Source: Myxococcota bacterium
Lineage (GTDB): Bacteria; Myxococcota_A; UBA796; UBA9615; JAKLKC01
Assembly (NCBI GenBank): GCA_023150875.1
Contig: JAKLKC010000002.1
Location: forward strand, 198,846-262,845
Direction of reading: 5' to 3'
DNA length: 64,000 nt
Of the stretch, positions 7,416 through 16,594 are shown piece after piece. The notes below the pieces were generated by a model that saw only the letters and a list, made by a program, of their open reading frames with translations, ran no database searches and was not told the DNA's origin. How positions within the stretch are numbered: position 1 is the stretch's first letter; every line of letters begins with the position of its first letter. A program made the translations under genes and the position numbers.

Positions 7416-9503
7416 ATGACGCCCGAAGCCAAGCACGACTGGAAGATCGAGAAGCTCGAGCGCCGGCTCGCGGCGCAGCCCGGGGACGGGGAGGCCCTCC
7501 TGGACCTCGCCGAGGCCGCCTTCCAGAAGGGCTACTACTTCGGGGGCGGAGATCCCTGGTACGAGAGGGCGGTGGAGCTGGCGGAGGAGTACCTCCGGCG
7601 GCACGCCGAGTCGGCCCGGGCGCGGAACGCCCTGGCCAGCGCCTGCTTCGCCCTGGGCCGCCCGGACGAGGCCGAGGCCCACTACCGCCGCGCCATCGCC
7701 GCGGACCCGGGGGACGCCCTGGCCCTGGTGGGGCTGGGGAACCTCCACCGGGAGAGGGGCAACCTCAGCCGGGCCATCGAGACCTTCGAGAAGGCGACGG
7801 AGCTGGGCCCCGACCTCTGGCAGGCCCACTACAACCTCGGCGGCGCCCTCTACGCCGAGGCCCGGGCGCGGGAGTTCCGCAAGGCCGACGACTGGATGGA
7901 GCGGGCGATCTACCACCTCGTCACCGCGCTGCGCCTCGGCCCCCTCCTCCCCTTCGTCGGCAACATCTACAAGGACCTGGGCGAGCTGTTCCTGCACACC
8001 CGCCAGTACCAGCACGCCCGACGCTTCTTCAGCAAGCTGACCACCCACGAGGCGTACAGCGCCCTGGCCTACTACTACCTGGGGCTCACCCACTTCAGCC
8101 TGGGCAAGTACAAGAACGCCCTCCAGCACTACCGCACCTACCTGCGCCTGGAGCCCGGGAGCGCCGTCGCCCTCTCCAAGATCGGGCTCTGCCACCTGGA
8201 GCTGGAGGAGTACGACCGGGCCCGGGATGCCTGCGAGCAGGCGCTGGAGCTGGAGCCCGGCAACCTGATGGCCCGGTTCACCCTCGGGTGCACCGCCCAG
8301 GCCCGGGGCGACCACGACGAGGCCCGGGAGCGGTTCGAGGGGATCCTCGCCCAGGCGCCGGACTACTTCCCGGCCTACGTGGAGCTGGTGAAGACCCACT
8401 TCCTGGCCGGCGACCGGACCTGGATGGTGGCGAACCTGAAGTCCGAGGTCCGCGCCTTCGAGGAGGCGCCAGGGTACGACGGGGGGCGCTTCTACTACCG
8501 GGGCCCCCGTGGGCGCGTCCGGCGGCGCATCGACGTCCTCCTCGCCCAGCTCAAGGAGGTGGGGCTGGAGGGCTTCGGGGACCTCGCGTCCGTGTGGGAC
8601 GAGGTGCAGACCGACTCCCTCCGCTTCCAGATCTGGGAGGAGCTCTTCGACCTCGCCCGGGCGGCCCGGGTCGCCGACGTGGAGCGCAGGCTCGGGGAGC
8701 CCGACCTCCACTTCGGCCGGGAGCTGGGCCGCGCCGCCCTGACCCTGAGCCAGTTCCTCCCCGAGCAGGCCCTGATCTCCGCTTCCCGCGTGGACGACGA
8801 CGCCGTGCGCCGCGCCGCCCTCGCCCGGAAGGCGAGGGGCGACGACATCCACGCCTACATGCGGGCCCTGGACGACGTGCAGGAGGAGCTGCGGCAGTTC
8901 CGCGCCTACCTGCTGCTGGCCCTCGCCATCAAGGGGAGCGCCGACGCCGAGGACCACCTGACCGACCAGATGGAGGGCGGAGATCCCGTGCTCGCCATCG
9001 CCGCCGCCATCGCCCTCGTCTTCTACGGCAACGACCGCGCCGTCTCCCTGGTCCAGGCGGAGGCCGCCCGGATGCCCGATCCGGAGCGGGAGCGCCTGCT
9101 GGCCCTGCTCCAGCTCGGCCGCAGCCGCCGCGAGGACGCGGGGAAGGTCATCGACCTGTCGGGACGGGAGCGGCGTCGCCCGCGCCGGGACGGCGACGGA
9201 GGCGCGGCCGCCACGGCCGGCTGCTCGTTGTGCGGGCGGGGACAGGACGAGGTCGACCGCCTGATGAGCGGCAACCGCGTGCTGATCTGCAACCTCTGCA
9301 TCAGCCACCTGCACGCGCACCGGAGCGAGATGCGCGTCCCCGACCACGAGGACCTGGGCTGCGGCTTCTGCCGCCGCTCGATCTTCGAGGTCGAGTCCCT
9401 CTACCGCGCCCGCTCCCTCCTGATCTGCAGCCAGTGCCTCGATAGCTGCGTCAGTCTCCTCCAGCGCGAGGAGATCGAGCGCTTCCTCATCGAGAACTTC
9501 TGA
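7416..9503 (+). CDS. TPR protein with two C-terminal ClpX-type zinc-binding domains
   Basis: 695 residues. From about residue 20 to 340 there are successive TPR-like helix pairs (for example RNALASACFALGRPDEAEAH, LALVGLGNLHRERGNLSRA and ALQHYRTYLRLEPGS). A charged helical middle of about 250 residues follows. Residues 603-695 hold two C4 zinc modules resembling the N-terminal zinc domain of ClpX: CSLCGRGQDEVDRL...LICNLCISH, then CGFCRRSIFEVESL...LICSQCLDSC. In ClpX such a module binds adaptors and substrates, but no AAA+ ATPase domain is present here. The protein is probably cytosolic because no signal peptide is seen. The start codon is the ATG after a Pro-rich out-of-gene stretch; no clear ribosome binding site is visible. 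Its 3' end overlaps the opposite-strand aminotransferase by 17 bp. Confidence 0.85.
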   Translation: MTPEAKHDWKIEKLERRLAAQPGDGEALLDLAEAAFQKGYYFGGGDPWYERAVELAEEYLRRHAESARARNALASACFALGRPDEAEAHYRRAIAADPGDALALVGLGNLHRERGNLSRAIETFEKATELGPDLWQAHYNLGGALYAEARAREFRKADDWMERAIYHLVTALRLGPLLPFVGNIYKDLGELFLHTRQYQHARRFFSKLTTHEAYSALAYYYLGLTHFSLGKYKNALQHYRTYLRLEPGSAVALSKIGLCHLELEEYDRARDACEQALELEPGNLMARFTLGCTAQARGDHDEARERFEGILAQAPDYFPAYVELVKTHFLAGDRTWMVANLKSEVRAFEEAPGYDGGRFYYRGPRGRVRRRIDVLLAQLKEVGLEGFGDLASVWDEVQTDSLRFQIWEELFDLARAARVADVERRLGEPDLHFGRELGRAALTLSQFLPEQALISASRVDDDAVRRAALARKARGDDIHAYMRALDDVQEELRQFRAYLLLALAIKGSADAEDHLTDQMEGGDPVLAIAAAIALVFYGNDRAVSLVQAEAARMPDPERERLLALLQLGRSRREDAGKVIDLSGRERRRPRRDGDGGAAATAGCSLCGRGQDEVDRLMSGNRVLICNLCISHLHAHRSEMRVPDHEDLGCGFCRRSIFEVESLYRARSLLICSQCLDSCVSLLQREEIERFLIENF

Positions 9504-10599
9504 CCGCGCCCGCACCCGCGGCGTCCAGGACCTCCCCCAGGCGGCGCAGGGCCTCATCGGTGTGCCCCACGTCCTCGGCCCACCCCACGCGGATCCAGCC
9601 GGGGAGGTCGAAGAAGGACCCCGGCACGACGACGGTGTCCCGTTCCTCCTTCAGGCGCGACGCGAAGTCCCGGTCGTCCACCCCCGGGGGAAGGCGGAGG
9701 GCGCAGCAGATCCCCCCGTCCGGCTCCACCCAGGAGATCCCCGGCCGGGCCTCCACCAGGGCGCGGACGCGGGGGATCCCCATCGCCGACTGCGCCCGGG
9801 CCCGCGCCACCAGCGCGTCCCGGCGGGCGAGCCCCCGGAGCGCGAGGGCCAGGACCGGGGCCGGCGCCACGACCTCCAGGTGGTCCCGCACGTCGTGGAT
9901 CCGGGCGGCGAGGCGCGGCTCGCACAGGACCCACCCCGCCCGGAGCCCCCCGAGCCCGTGGACCTTGGTGAGGCTGGACGTCGTCACCACCCCCTCGCCG
10001 AGGGTGGCCGCCACGGGGGACGCTCCCTCCCCGAGGAAGTCCCGGTAGACCTCGTCCACCACCAGCGTCGCCCCCGCCTCCCGGCACGCCTCCGCCGCCG
10101 CCTCCAGGGTCCCGGGCGCCAGGTCCACGCCGCTGGGGTTGTGCAGGCGGGTCAGCAGGACGGCCCGGACCCCCGCCCCGAGCAGGCGCCGGAGGGCCTC
10201 GACGTCCACCGCGAAGCGGTCCTGGGGCCGCCGCCTCAGCCACACCGGCCGCGCCCCCAGGGCCCTGACGGCCGCCACCAGGGGCTCGTAGACCGGCGTC
10301 TCCACCACCACGCGCTCCCCGGGCTCCACCAGGGCCGCCAGGACCAGGAAGTTCGCCTCGCTCGTCCCGCCGGTGAACACCACGCCCCGGGGATCGACAC
10401 CGTAGGCGCCCGCGATCGCCTCGGCCACCGCCCTCTTGCCGTACCCCTCGTCCGCCCCCGCCCTCAGCTCCTCCCACGACGGCGGATCCCCCAGCCACTC
10501 CAGGGGCGGGGGGAGCACGCCGCTGGCCGACAGCCGGAAGGCCGCCCCCCCGGGCACCGCCTTCGCCCACCTCATGTACTCGACGCGCCCGAATCCCAT
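9487..10599 (-). CDS. PLP-dependent aminotransferase, class I/II (HisC-like)
   Basis: 370 residues. The fold-type I pattern is clear: GVVFTGGTSEANFLVLAAL (cofactor-binding loop), NPSG in LLTRLHNPSGVDL, VVDEVYRDF (Asp and Tyr contacting PLP), and TTSSLTKVHGLGGLRAGWV with the Schiff-base lysine in SLTKVHGLGGLR. The C-terminal substrate Arg is probably in IRVGWAE. The closest groups are histidinol-phosphate and other small class I/II aminotransferases; the substrate cannot be fixed from sequence. The ATG at 10599 gives MGFGRVEYMRWAK, which fits a family N terminus. The gene converges on the TPR gene at 9503 and is divergent from the gene at 10745. Confidence 0.85.
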   Translation of the reverse strand: MGFGRVEYMRWAKAVPGGAAFRLSASGVLPPPLEWLGDPPSWEELRAGADEGYGKRAVAEAIAGAYGVDPRGVVFTGGTSEANFLVLAALVEPGERVVVETPVYEPLVAAVRALGARPVWLRRRPQDRFAVDVEALRRLLGAGVRAVLLTRLHNPSGVDLAPGTLEAAAEACREAGATLVVDEVYRDFLGEGASPVAATLGEGVVTTSSLTKVHGLGGLRAGWVLCEPRLAARIHDVRDHLEVVAPAPVLALALRGLARRDALVARARAQSAMGIPRVRALVEARPGISWVEPDGGICCALRLPPGVDDRDFASRLKEERDTVVVPGSFFDLPGWIRVGWAEDVGHTDEALRRLGEVLDAAGAGAVRSSR

Positions 10600-10628
10600 G
10601 GCCGGAGTCCTCGTGCCGCGACCCGGGA

Positions 10629-10700
10629 TCACCCGTGTCGGATCGCCTCTCGCAAGAGCGCGGCATCGTACCGCGAGTCGTGGGGGGAGTCCCAGCGGCG
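10629..10700 (-). pseudogene. Remnant resembling the 3' end of the multiheme cytochrome gene
   Basis: Read on the minus strand, this stretch encodes RRWDSPHDSRYDAALLREAI then RHG and a stop. The real cytochrome at 11889 ends CRRCHDAANSPGYDAARYLE then AIRHW and a stop. The DNA around the two stops is also alike: GGATCACC and CGGATCGCCTC are shared at 10627-10650 and 11885-11910. No open gene continues upstream, so this looks like a decayed duplicate or the scar of an insertion. It could also be the remnant of a different but related cytochrome. Confidence 0.4.
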
Positions 10701-10730
10701 CGAGCCTGAGCCCGTACGTCCCGGTTGTGC

Positions 10731-10736
10731 TACGGT
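10731..10736 (+). promoter_or_regulatory. -10-like box near the start of the gene at 10745
   Basis: TACGGT is followed by 8 nt and then the ATG. No Shine-Dalgarno sequence is seen. The spacing is one base longer than in the other near-leaderless cases. Confidence 0.3.
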
Positions 10737-10744
10737 CGCCACGC

Positions 10745-11773
10745 ATGCCTTCGCTGCACGAGCAGCTCGAACGCCTCGCGGCGGCCGGGGTCCGGATGCG
10801 GACCGGGGACGGCGTCGCTCGGCTCCTGCGGGAGCACGTGCCGCCGGACTTCGAGGCGCGGCCCTGGGAGCTGCTGCTCGCGGAGATGGCCCGGCTGGAC
10901 CTCACGGACGCGGTGCTGGCCGTGGGCGGCGCGCCCTGGTCACGGCGCGGTTCTCCCCGAGACGCCGGAGGCAGCTCGGCGGACGTGGCGGAGCACCTGG
11001 CGCGGCTGCTGGGCGACGCGGAGGCCGTCGCGGCGCTCGGTGTGTCCCCGGACGAGCCCGACGTCCACGGTGCCCTGGCGCGCCTGGCACCCCGGCTGTC
11101 GGCGCGGCACGGGCTGTCGGTGCTGGTGGGGCGCCCGGCGGACACCCGGGAGGCCGAACGATGGGCGCGAGGCGACGCCTGGTGGGTGGCCTTCGCCCGC
11201 GCGGACCTCCTCCGCGAGGCCACGGACGGCCACGTGGAGTGGCGGAGCCCGGTGGATGGGCCCCCCTCCTCGTCCGCCCGAGAGACGTCGCCGGCCGGGA
11301 CGAGCCGTCGCTGGGTGTGCTTTCCACCGTTCGGGTCGGGCTTCCTCGCCTTCACCGTGACCTTCTGGCCCGCGGCCTTCGCGGTGCTGCTGCTGTGGCA
11401 CGTGGCCAGTGCGGGGCTCGCCGCGCTGGCCGACGTCCACACGGCGGCCATCGTCGCCGGCGTGCTCGGCCTCTATCCGCTGGCCACGCTCCTCCTCAAC
11501 TGGCGCTGCGCCGCGAGGCGGACGGACGAGGCAATCCGCGTCCGGATCGGCCTCCTCCCTTGGCCGGGGTGGCAGCGGCTCGACGTCCCGCGCGCCGACG
11601 TGGCCCGCGTCTACGTCGACCGCCGCCTGGACAGCGGGGGCGAGCTCGCCTCGAGCGAGTACGCCTTCACCGTCTGCCTGGCGCTGCGCGACGGCCGCGT
11701 CCACCGAGTGGGCGGCGAGACCTACGACGAGGAGAAAGCCGAAGCGCTGCGGGCCTTCCTCGCGGGAGGGTGA
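10745..11773 (+). CDS. Unknown membrane protein with two transmembrane segments
   Basis: 342 residues. The N-terminal 190 residues are soluble, Ala/Arg/Asp-rich and resemble no family I know. Two hydrophobic segments follow at about residues 200-222 (FTVTFWPAAFAVLLLWHV) and 236-256 (AAIVAGVLGLYPLATLLL). The C-terminal 90 residues are a beta-rich cytoplasmic domain (ARVYVDRRLDSGG, YAFTVCLALRDGRVHRVGG) of the kind seen in bacterial PH-like or photosystem-assembly-like domains; that comparison is loose. The gene sits between two related copies of a cytochrome 3' end, which suggests it was inserted there. The downstream 115 bp contain a TTCGGCCGAA palindrome (11820-11829) and no gene. Confidence 0.65.
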   Translation: MPSLHEQLERLAAAGVRMRTGDGVARLLREHVPPDFEARPWELLLAEMARLDLTDAVLAVGGAPWSRRGSPRDAGGSSADVAEHLARLLGDAEAVAALGVSPDEPDVHGALARLAPRLSARHGLSVLVGRPADTREAERWARGDAWWVAFARADLLREATDGHVEWRSPVDGPPSSSARETSPAGTSRRWVCFPPFGSGFLAFTVTFWPAAFAVLLLWHVASAGLAALADVHTAAIVAGVLGLYPLATLLLNWRCAARRTDEAIRVRIGLLPWPGWQRLDVPRADVARVYVDRRLDSGGELASSEYAFTVCLALRDGRVHRVGGETYDEEKAEALRAFLAGG

Positions 11774-11888
11774 GGGCGCGGCACTGATCCCCCGCCCGGT
11801 ACCCCCGGGGGCTGACCCTTTCGGCCGAAGTCGACCACCTCCTTCGGGCCCATCCACTCCGGGGACGTCCGGGCATCGGAACAGGGGA

Positions 11889-13592
11889 TCACCAGTGCCG
11901 GATCGCCTCGAGATACCGGGCGGCGTCGTACCCAGGGCTGTTGGCGGCGTCGTGGCAGCGGCGGCAGGTGTCCGCGCCGGGCTCCCGGAAGGCCACCGGG
12001 CGGGAGGGGTGGCCGGTGGCGGGGCCGTGGCACGCCTCGCACTGGACCCCCAGCAGGTGCCGGCCCTGCTCCGGCATCACGAAGCCGCCGGGCTCGGCCC
12101 AACCGGTGGTGTGGCAGCCCAGGCAGGCGGGGTCGTCCCCCTGCTCCCGCTCCAGGATCCTCTGGAAGGCCGTGGCGTGGCCGCTCGCCGACCAGCGGGC
12201 GAACGCGGGGGCGTGGCAGGTCAGGCAGGCGTCGACCCCCGCGTACGCGGCGGCTCCGGGCGGCGGCGCCGGAGGTGAGATCCCCGCCAGGAGCACGCTC
12301 CTCAGGGCGTCCAGCTCGGCCCGGACCGCGGGAGCCTCGGGCAGGGAGGGGTCCAGGGGCCCGATCCGGAACCCGAAGGCGTGCCGGGGCGCGGTGCCGG
12401 CCCCGAGGCGGCCCCGCAGCACGCCGATCTGCCGCTCCAGGGCGGCCCTCGCGCCCTCGGCCGTCGCCTGCGGCGCGGCTCCCCCTCGCCCCGAGCCCCT
12501 CCGAGGCGCCGGACTCGACCCTCCGGCCCCTTCCAAGCGCGCCCACTGCTCCTCGTGCCCCACCAGGGTCTCGACGGCGACGGCGCGGTCGGTGTCCGGG
12601 TCGAAGCGGGCCCCCTTTTCGCCGGTGAACAGCAGGTCGAGCCGGGCCAGGGCCGTGCCGCCCCCCTCCAGGCGCAGCACCTGGGCCTCACCCACCCGCT
12701 GCCGGGGGGGCTCCCCCGGCGCCCCACCCTCCACCCACCAGAAGTCCACCCCGCGCACCGTCCGGGCGAGGGAGCGGATGGACTCCCCCGGCACGTCCGC
12801 GGCCACCAGGACCGCGTCGACCTCCGGCAGCCGGGAGATCTCCGCGCGGAGCGCCTCGGCGGGATCGAGCACCGTCGTCTCGCCGGCCCGCCGGGACGAG
12901 GCGGCCCCGGCGACGACCGAGAGCAGGGCCAGCTTCCGGTCCCCCGCCGCCAGCACGGCGTGGGTCGGGAAGGGCGGGCGTCCTGTGCGGGCGTGCAGCA
13001 GGTTGGTCGCCACCACCGCCAGGCGGGTCCCCTTCGCCGCCCGGGCGATCCCCGCGGCCCCCAGGAGCTCCAGGTCCTCCACCCCCGGGGCGAAGGCGTC
13101 GTACCCCATGCGGTCCAGCAGCCCCAGGACCTCCCGCGCCCGGCCCTCCAGCGGGCCCCGGCCGTAGGTCCCCACCTCCCCCAGCGTGCCCAGCAGGTTG
13201 GGGCCCTCCACGGCGAGCAGCCCGGGGTGGAGGCCGCCGGCCGCCCGGAGCGCCGTGGCGCGGCGCGCGAACCCTCCCGCGGGAGCCCCCGGGCAGCCGC
13301 AGGGCTCGACGCGCCCCCGGACCCCGATGGAGAGCGACAGCGAGAGGCGATCCGCCGGCTCCGCCCCGGGGGGGGTGGCGCGGGGGGCGGGCTCCGACGC
13401 CGCCAGCTCCGCGAGGGTGGGGGGGAGGGCGCCGCCTCCGGGCGGGTCCGAGACCCTCTCCCCACGGCAGGCCGCCACCCCCGCGGCCATGGCGGCCAGC
13501 GCGAGGGCCCCCGTCAACGTTTTGCAAATTCGCGTAGGCAAGACTCGGCTCGGGAGGGCGTTCCCGGACCCGATGCTATCATGCCTTGCCAT
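11889..13592 (-). CDS. Lipoprotein with degenerate metallophosphatase-like domain and four-heme cytochrome domain
   Basis: 567 residues. The N terminus has a lipobox-like AAMAAGVAAC after a hydrophobic stretch, so it is probably exported and lipid-anchored. Residues about 85-330 follow the UshA/5'-nucleotidase-like pattern used in some cytochromes (RGRVEPCGCPGAPAGGFARR, then RMGYDAFAPGVEDLEL). The metal-binding DxH, GD and GNHE motifs are absent, so it is unlikely to be a phosphatase. Residues 450-567 form a cytochrome c554-like domain with four heme sites: CLTCH (456), CLGCH (490), CEACH (518) and CRRCH (543). It probably carries electrons in the periplasm or on the outer membrane. The ATG at 13592 has GGGGG just upstream; a TTG nearer the signal peptide is possible. 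It is divergent from the protease gene, whose start is only 30 bp away. Confidence 0.8.
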   Translation of the reverse strand: MARHDSIGSGNALPSRVLPTRICKTLTGALALAAMAAGVAACRGERVSDPPGGGALPPTLAELAASEPAPRATPPGAEPADRLSLSLSIGVRGRVEPCGCPGAPAGGFARRATALRAAGGLHPGLLAVEGPNLLGTLGEVGTYGRGPLEGRAREVLGLLDRMGYDAFAPGVEDLELLGAAGIARAAKGTRLAVVATNLLHARTGRPPFPTHAVLAAGDRKLALLSVVAGAASSRRAGETTVLDPAEALRAEISRLPEVDAVLVAADVPGESIRSLARTVRGVDFWWVEGGAPGEPPRQRVGEAQVLRLEGGGTALARLDLLFTGEKGARFDPDTDRAVAVETLVGHEEQWARLEGAGGSSPAPRRGSGRGGAAPQATAEGARAALERQIGVLRGRLGAGTAPRHAFGFRIGPLDPSLPEAPAVRAELDALRSVLLAGISPPAPPPGAAAYAGVDACLTCHAPAFARWSASGHATAFQRILEREQGDDPACLGCHTTGWAEPGGFVMPEQGRHLLGVQCEACHGPATGHPSRPVAFREPGADTCRRCHDAANSPGYDAARYLEAIRHW

Positions 13593-13621
13593 CGACCCCC
13601 GAGCAGACCGAGGACCCCCCG

Positions 13622-16501
13622 ATGCCCCTCCGGCCCCTCCCCTCCGCCGCCGCCCTGGTCGTCGCCGCCGCCGTCGCGCTCCCGATCCCGGCCCACGCCC
13701 TCACCGGGCGGCAGCCGATCCTCCGGGATCCCCGCCTCTACCAGCGCACGTACGAGGCCGCGGTGCAGCGCGCCCACGGATCCCGGGGCGAGTGGACGGA
13801 CTTCCTGCTCCGCCACGGCCCCAAGTGGACCGCCCGCTGGGACGAGCGGTCCCACACCGCCCTGCGCTTCTACGGCGAGGGCATCGAGGTGGGCCAGCCC
13901 GCCACCGACGAGGAGGCGTACGCCATCGGCGAGACGTTCTTCTACGACAACGAGGACCTGCTGGGGGACGGCGTGCTGGTGGAAGACCTCGTCCGGGTCG
14001 CCGCCAAGGAGGCCCACGGCACCCGCTACGTGTCGTTCCGGCGGGAGCACCGGGGCGTGCCCGTCGAGGGCTCCCGGGTCCACGTGCGCATCAAGAACGG
14101 GCGCCTGTTCATGGGCGGAGTCGACACCCACCCCGACGCCGACGTCCCCACCAGCCCGGCGATCCCGAAGGAGGCGGCGGTGGAGGTCGCCCGGGGCGAT
14201 CTCTCGACCCTGGCGCCCCGGGATCGGCTCTCGGCCCAAGGGGACGTGGAGCTGGTGGTCTACCCGCTGCCCCTCGAAGACCGCTACGAGTACCACCTGG
14301 CCTGGAAGGTCCGGATGGTGCGCGAGGACGGCCCGGGGACCTGGGACGTCTTCGTCGACGCCACCGACGGATCCCTGGTGGACCGCCTGGACCGGATCCT
14401 CTGGCTCGACGGGACCCTGAACGTCCGCCACGACCTGCGGACCGTCACCAATCCCCCCGAGTACGGCGTCACGCCGATGGCCTTCAACAAGGTCACGTTC
14501 CCGGACCCGGATCCCGACGTCACGGTCTACACCGACGCCGCGGGATGGTTCGACGCCAGCGGCGTGTCGGGCCCCACCACGGTCACCACCAGCGTGGTGG
14601 GCGACGACGTCCGGATCTCGAACTTCAGCCAGGGGAACGCCGAGATCGCCGGGAGCTGGACGGTCTCCGACGGCGCCGTGCTGGAGTTCTCCACCGACGC
14701 GGCCACCGACGAGTACGGGCAGGCCCAGCTCGACGTGTACGCCTTCCTGCTCCAGGTGAGGGCGAGGGCCCAGGGGATGGACCCCGCCAACGCCTACGCC
14801 TGGGACCGCATCGACGCGAAGGTCAACCAGGACCAGACCTGCAACGCCTACTTCGACGGGGACGTGAACTTCTTCCGCTCGGGGAGCGGCTGCAACAACA
14901 CCGGGAGGATCTCCGACGTCGTCTACCACGAGTTCGGGCACGGCTTCCACTACTACCAGCTCACCCAGGGAGACGTCGGCGTGTTCGACGGCGCCCTCAG
15001 CGAGGGGGCCGGCGACTACATGTCGGGCACCATGTGGGGGGATCCCTACCTCGCCCCGGGCTTCTTCGTCAGCGGCGCCAGCACCTGGCTCCGGGAGTTC
15101 GACTCGGACTACTCGTGGCCCGAGGACATCGACGCCGACCCCCACTACACGGGCCTGATCTTCGCCTCGACCATGTGGGACCTCCAGACGCTGCTGGTGG
15201 GCAAGTACGGAGCCGACGCCGGCCGGGCCCACGCCGACCTGCTCTACGCCCGGATCCTGATCGGGGCCATGGACATCCCCACGACCTACGAGGAGGCCCT
15301 GGCGGGGGACGACGACGACGGGAACCTCGCCAACGGCACCCCCAACGTGTGCGAGATCAACGACGCCTTCTCCGCCCACGGCCTCGGCCCGGTGGGGGGT
15401 GCTGCCGGGATCTCCACCGCCCACGCGCCCTTGGGCAACCAGGCCAGCGGGACGGAGATCCCCGTCTCCGCCTACGTGGCGATCCAGTACCCCCAGTGCG
15501 TCGAGTACGGCATAGAGAGCACCCGCCTCTCCTGGTCCGTCGATGCCGGGTCGAACTGGGAGACGGCGGATATGGTGGGCGACGACGGCGAGAACTGGAC
15601 GGCCACCCTCCCCGCCCTCCCCGCCGGGACCCAGGTGCTCTACTCCATCGAGATCGCCGACGGCGGAGGCAACGCCGCATACACCCTGCCCGACAACGCG
15701 GCGATGCCGTACTACATGTTCTACGTCGGCGAGTTGGCCCCGGTCTTCTTCGACGACTTCGAAGGGGACGACCTGGGGTGGACCCACGAGCTCCTGTCGG
15801 GGGACGACGAGGAGGGGGCGGACGACTGGCAGCAGGGGCGCCCCCGGGGAGAGAGCGGCGACCCGTCGGAGGCCTTCAGCGGCTCCATCGTCTGGGGCAA
15901 CGACCTCGGATCGAACCAGTACAACGGCGCCTACCAGCCGGACAAGGTGAACACCCTGGTCTCGCCGCCCCTCGACCTGTCGGCCCACTCCCTCGTCCGC
16001 CTGCAGTTCCGCCGCTGGCTCAACGTCGAGGACGGCTCCTTCGACAACGCCACGGTCTACGTCGAGGAGCAGCCCGTGTGGACCAACCTCGCCTCTCCGT
16101 CTTCCGTGCCCGACGACGAGCGGGACGTCCACCACGAGGACCTGGAGTGGCAGCTCCACGACATCGACATCTCCGGGATCGCGGGCGGCCGCTCCGACGT
16201 CCGGATCCGGTTCGAGATCGACTCGGACGGAGGCCTGGAGTTCGGCGGCTGGAACGTGGACGACGTAGGGGTCTACGCCATGACCGAGGCCCCCGAGGAT
16301 CCGCCGGGCGACGACGACGACGATGATGATGGCGACGACGACACCACCGATCCCGCCGGTGAGGACCCGGAGGGCCCGAGCCTGATCGGGGACCCGGACA
16401 CCTGCGGCGGCTGCGACGCCTCGGACTCCTCCCCGTCCTCGCCGGTCGGCGCGGCCCTGGCCGCCCTCGCCCTCCTCTTCTTCCGCCGCCGCCTCCGCTG
16501 A
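13622..16501 (+). CDS. Secreted zinc metalloprotease (thermolysin/fungalysin-like) with MYXO-CTERM-like tail
   Basis: 959 residues. A signal peptide covers residues 1-27 (ending IPAHA). A propeptide of the FTP/PepSY kind follows (YVSFRREHRGVPVEGSRVHV). The zinc site is HEFGH at residues 436-440, with the third ligand Glu probably in ALSEGAGDYMSG about 25 residues later, as in gluzincin families M4/M36. Further on is a jelly-roll-like domain (FFDDFEGDDLGWTH ... GGWNVDDVGVYA). An Asp-rich linker, TCGGCD, a hydrophobic stretch and RRRLR close the protein, giving a variant MYXO-CTERM tail. The likely role is extracellular or surface proteolysis. A TATCAT box (13577-13582) precedes the gene. It is the longest of several secreted hydrolases here. 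Confidence 0.88.
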   Translation: MPLRPLPSAAALVVAAAVALPIPAHALTGRQPILRDPRLYQRTYEAAVQRAHGSRGEWTDFLLRHGPKWTARWDERSHTALRFYGEGIEVGQPATDEEAYAIGETFFYDNEDLLGDGVLVEDLVRVAAKEAHGTRYVSFRREHRGVPVEGSRVHVRIKNGRLFMGGVDTHPDADVPTSPAIPKEAAVEVARGDLSTLAPRDRLSAQGDVELVVYPLPLEDRYEYHLAWKVRMVREDGPGTWDVFVDATDGSLVDRLDRILWLDGTLNVRHDLRTVTNPPEYGVTPMAFNKVTFPDPDPDVTVYTDAAGWFDASGVSGPTTVTTSVVGDDVRISNFSQGNAEIAGSWTVSDGAVLEFSTDAATDEYGQAQLDVYAFLLQVRARAQGMDPANAYAWDRIDAKVNQDQTCNAYFDGDVNFFRSGSGCNNTGRISDVVYHEFGHGFHYYQLTQGDVGVFDGALSEGAGDYMSGTMWGDPYLAPGFFVSGASTWLREFDSDYSWPEDIDADPHYTGLIFASTMWDLQTLLVGKYGADAGRAHADLLYARILIGAMDIPTTYEEALAGDDDDGNLANGTPNVCEINDAFSAHGLGPVGGAAGISTAHAPLGNQASGTEIPVSAYVAIQYPQCVEYGIESTRLSWSVDAGSNWETADMVGDDGENWTATLPALPAGTQVLYSIEIADGGGNAAYTLPDNAAMPYYMFYVGELAPVFFDDFEGDDLGWTHELLSGDDEEGADDWQQGRPRGESGDPSEAFSGSIVWGNDLGSNQYNGAYQPDKVNTLVSPPLDLSAHSLVRLQFRRWLNVEDGSFDNATVYVEEQPVWTNLASPSSVPDDERDVHHEDLEWQLHDIDISGIAGGRSDVRIRFEIDSDGGLEFGGWNVDDVGVYAMTEAPEDPPGDDDDDDDGDDDTTDPAGEDPEGPSLIGDPDTCGGCDASDSSPSSPVGAALAALALLFFRRRLR

Positions 16502-16594
16502 ACCCACTGGGGGCGGGCACGTCCGCGCCCGCCTGCGTGGTGCGTCCCGTGCACCAGGGTCCGCCGAGGGGGACAGCGGGAGCTTCCCGAGCCC

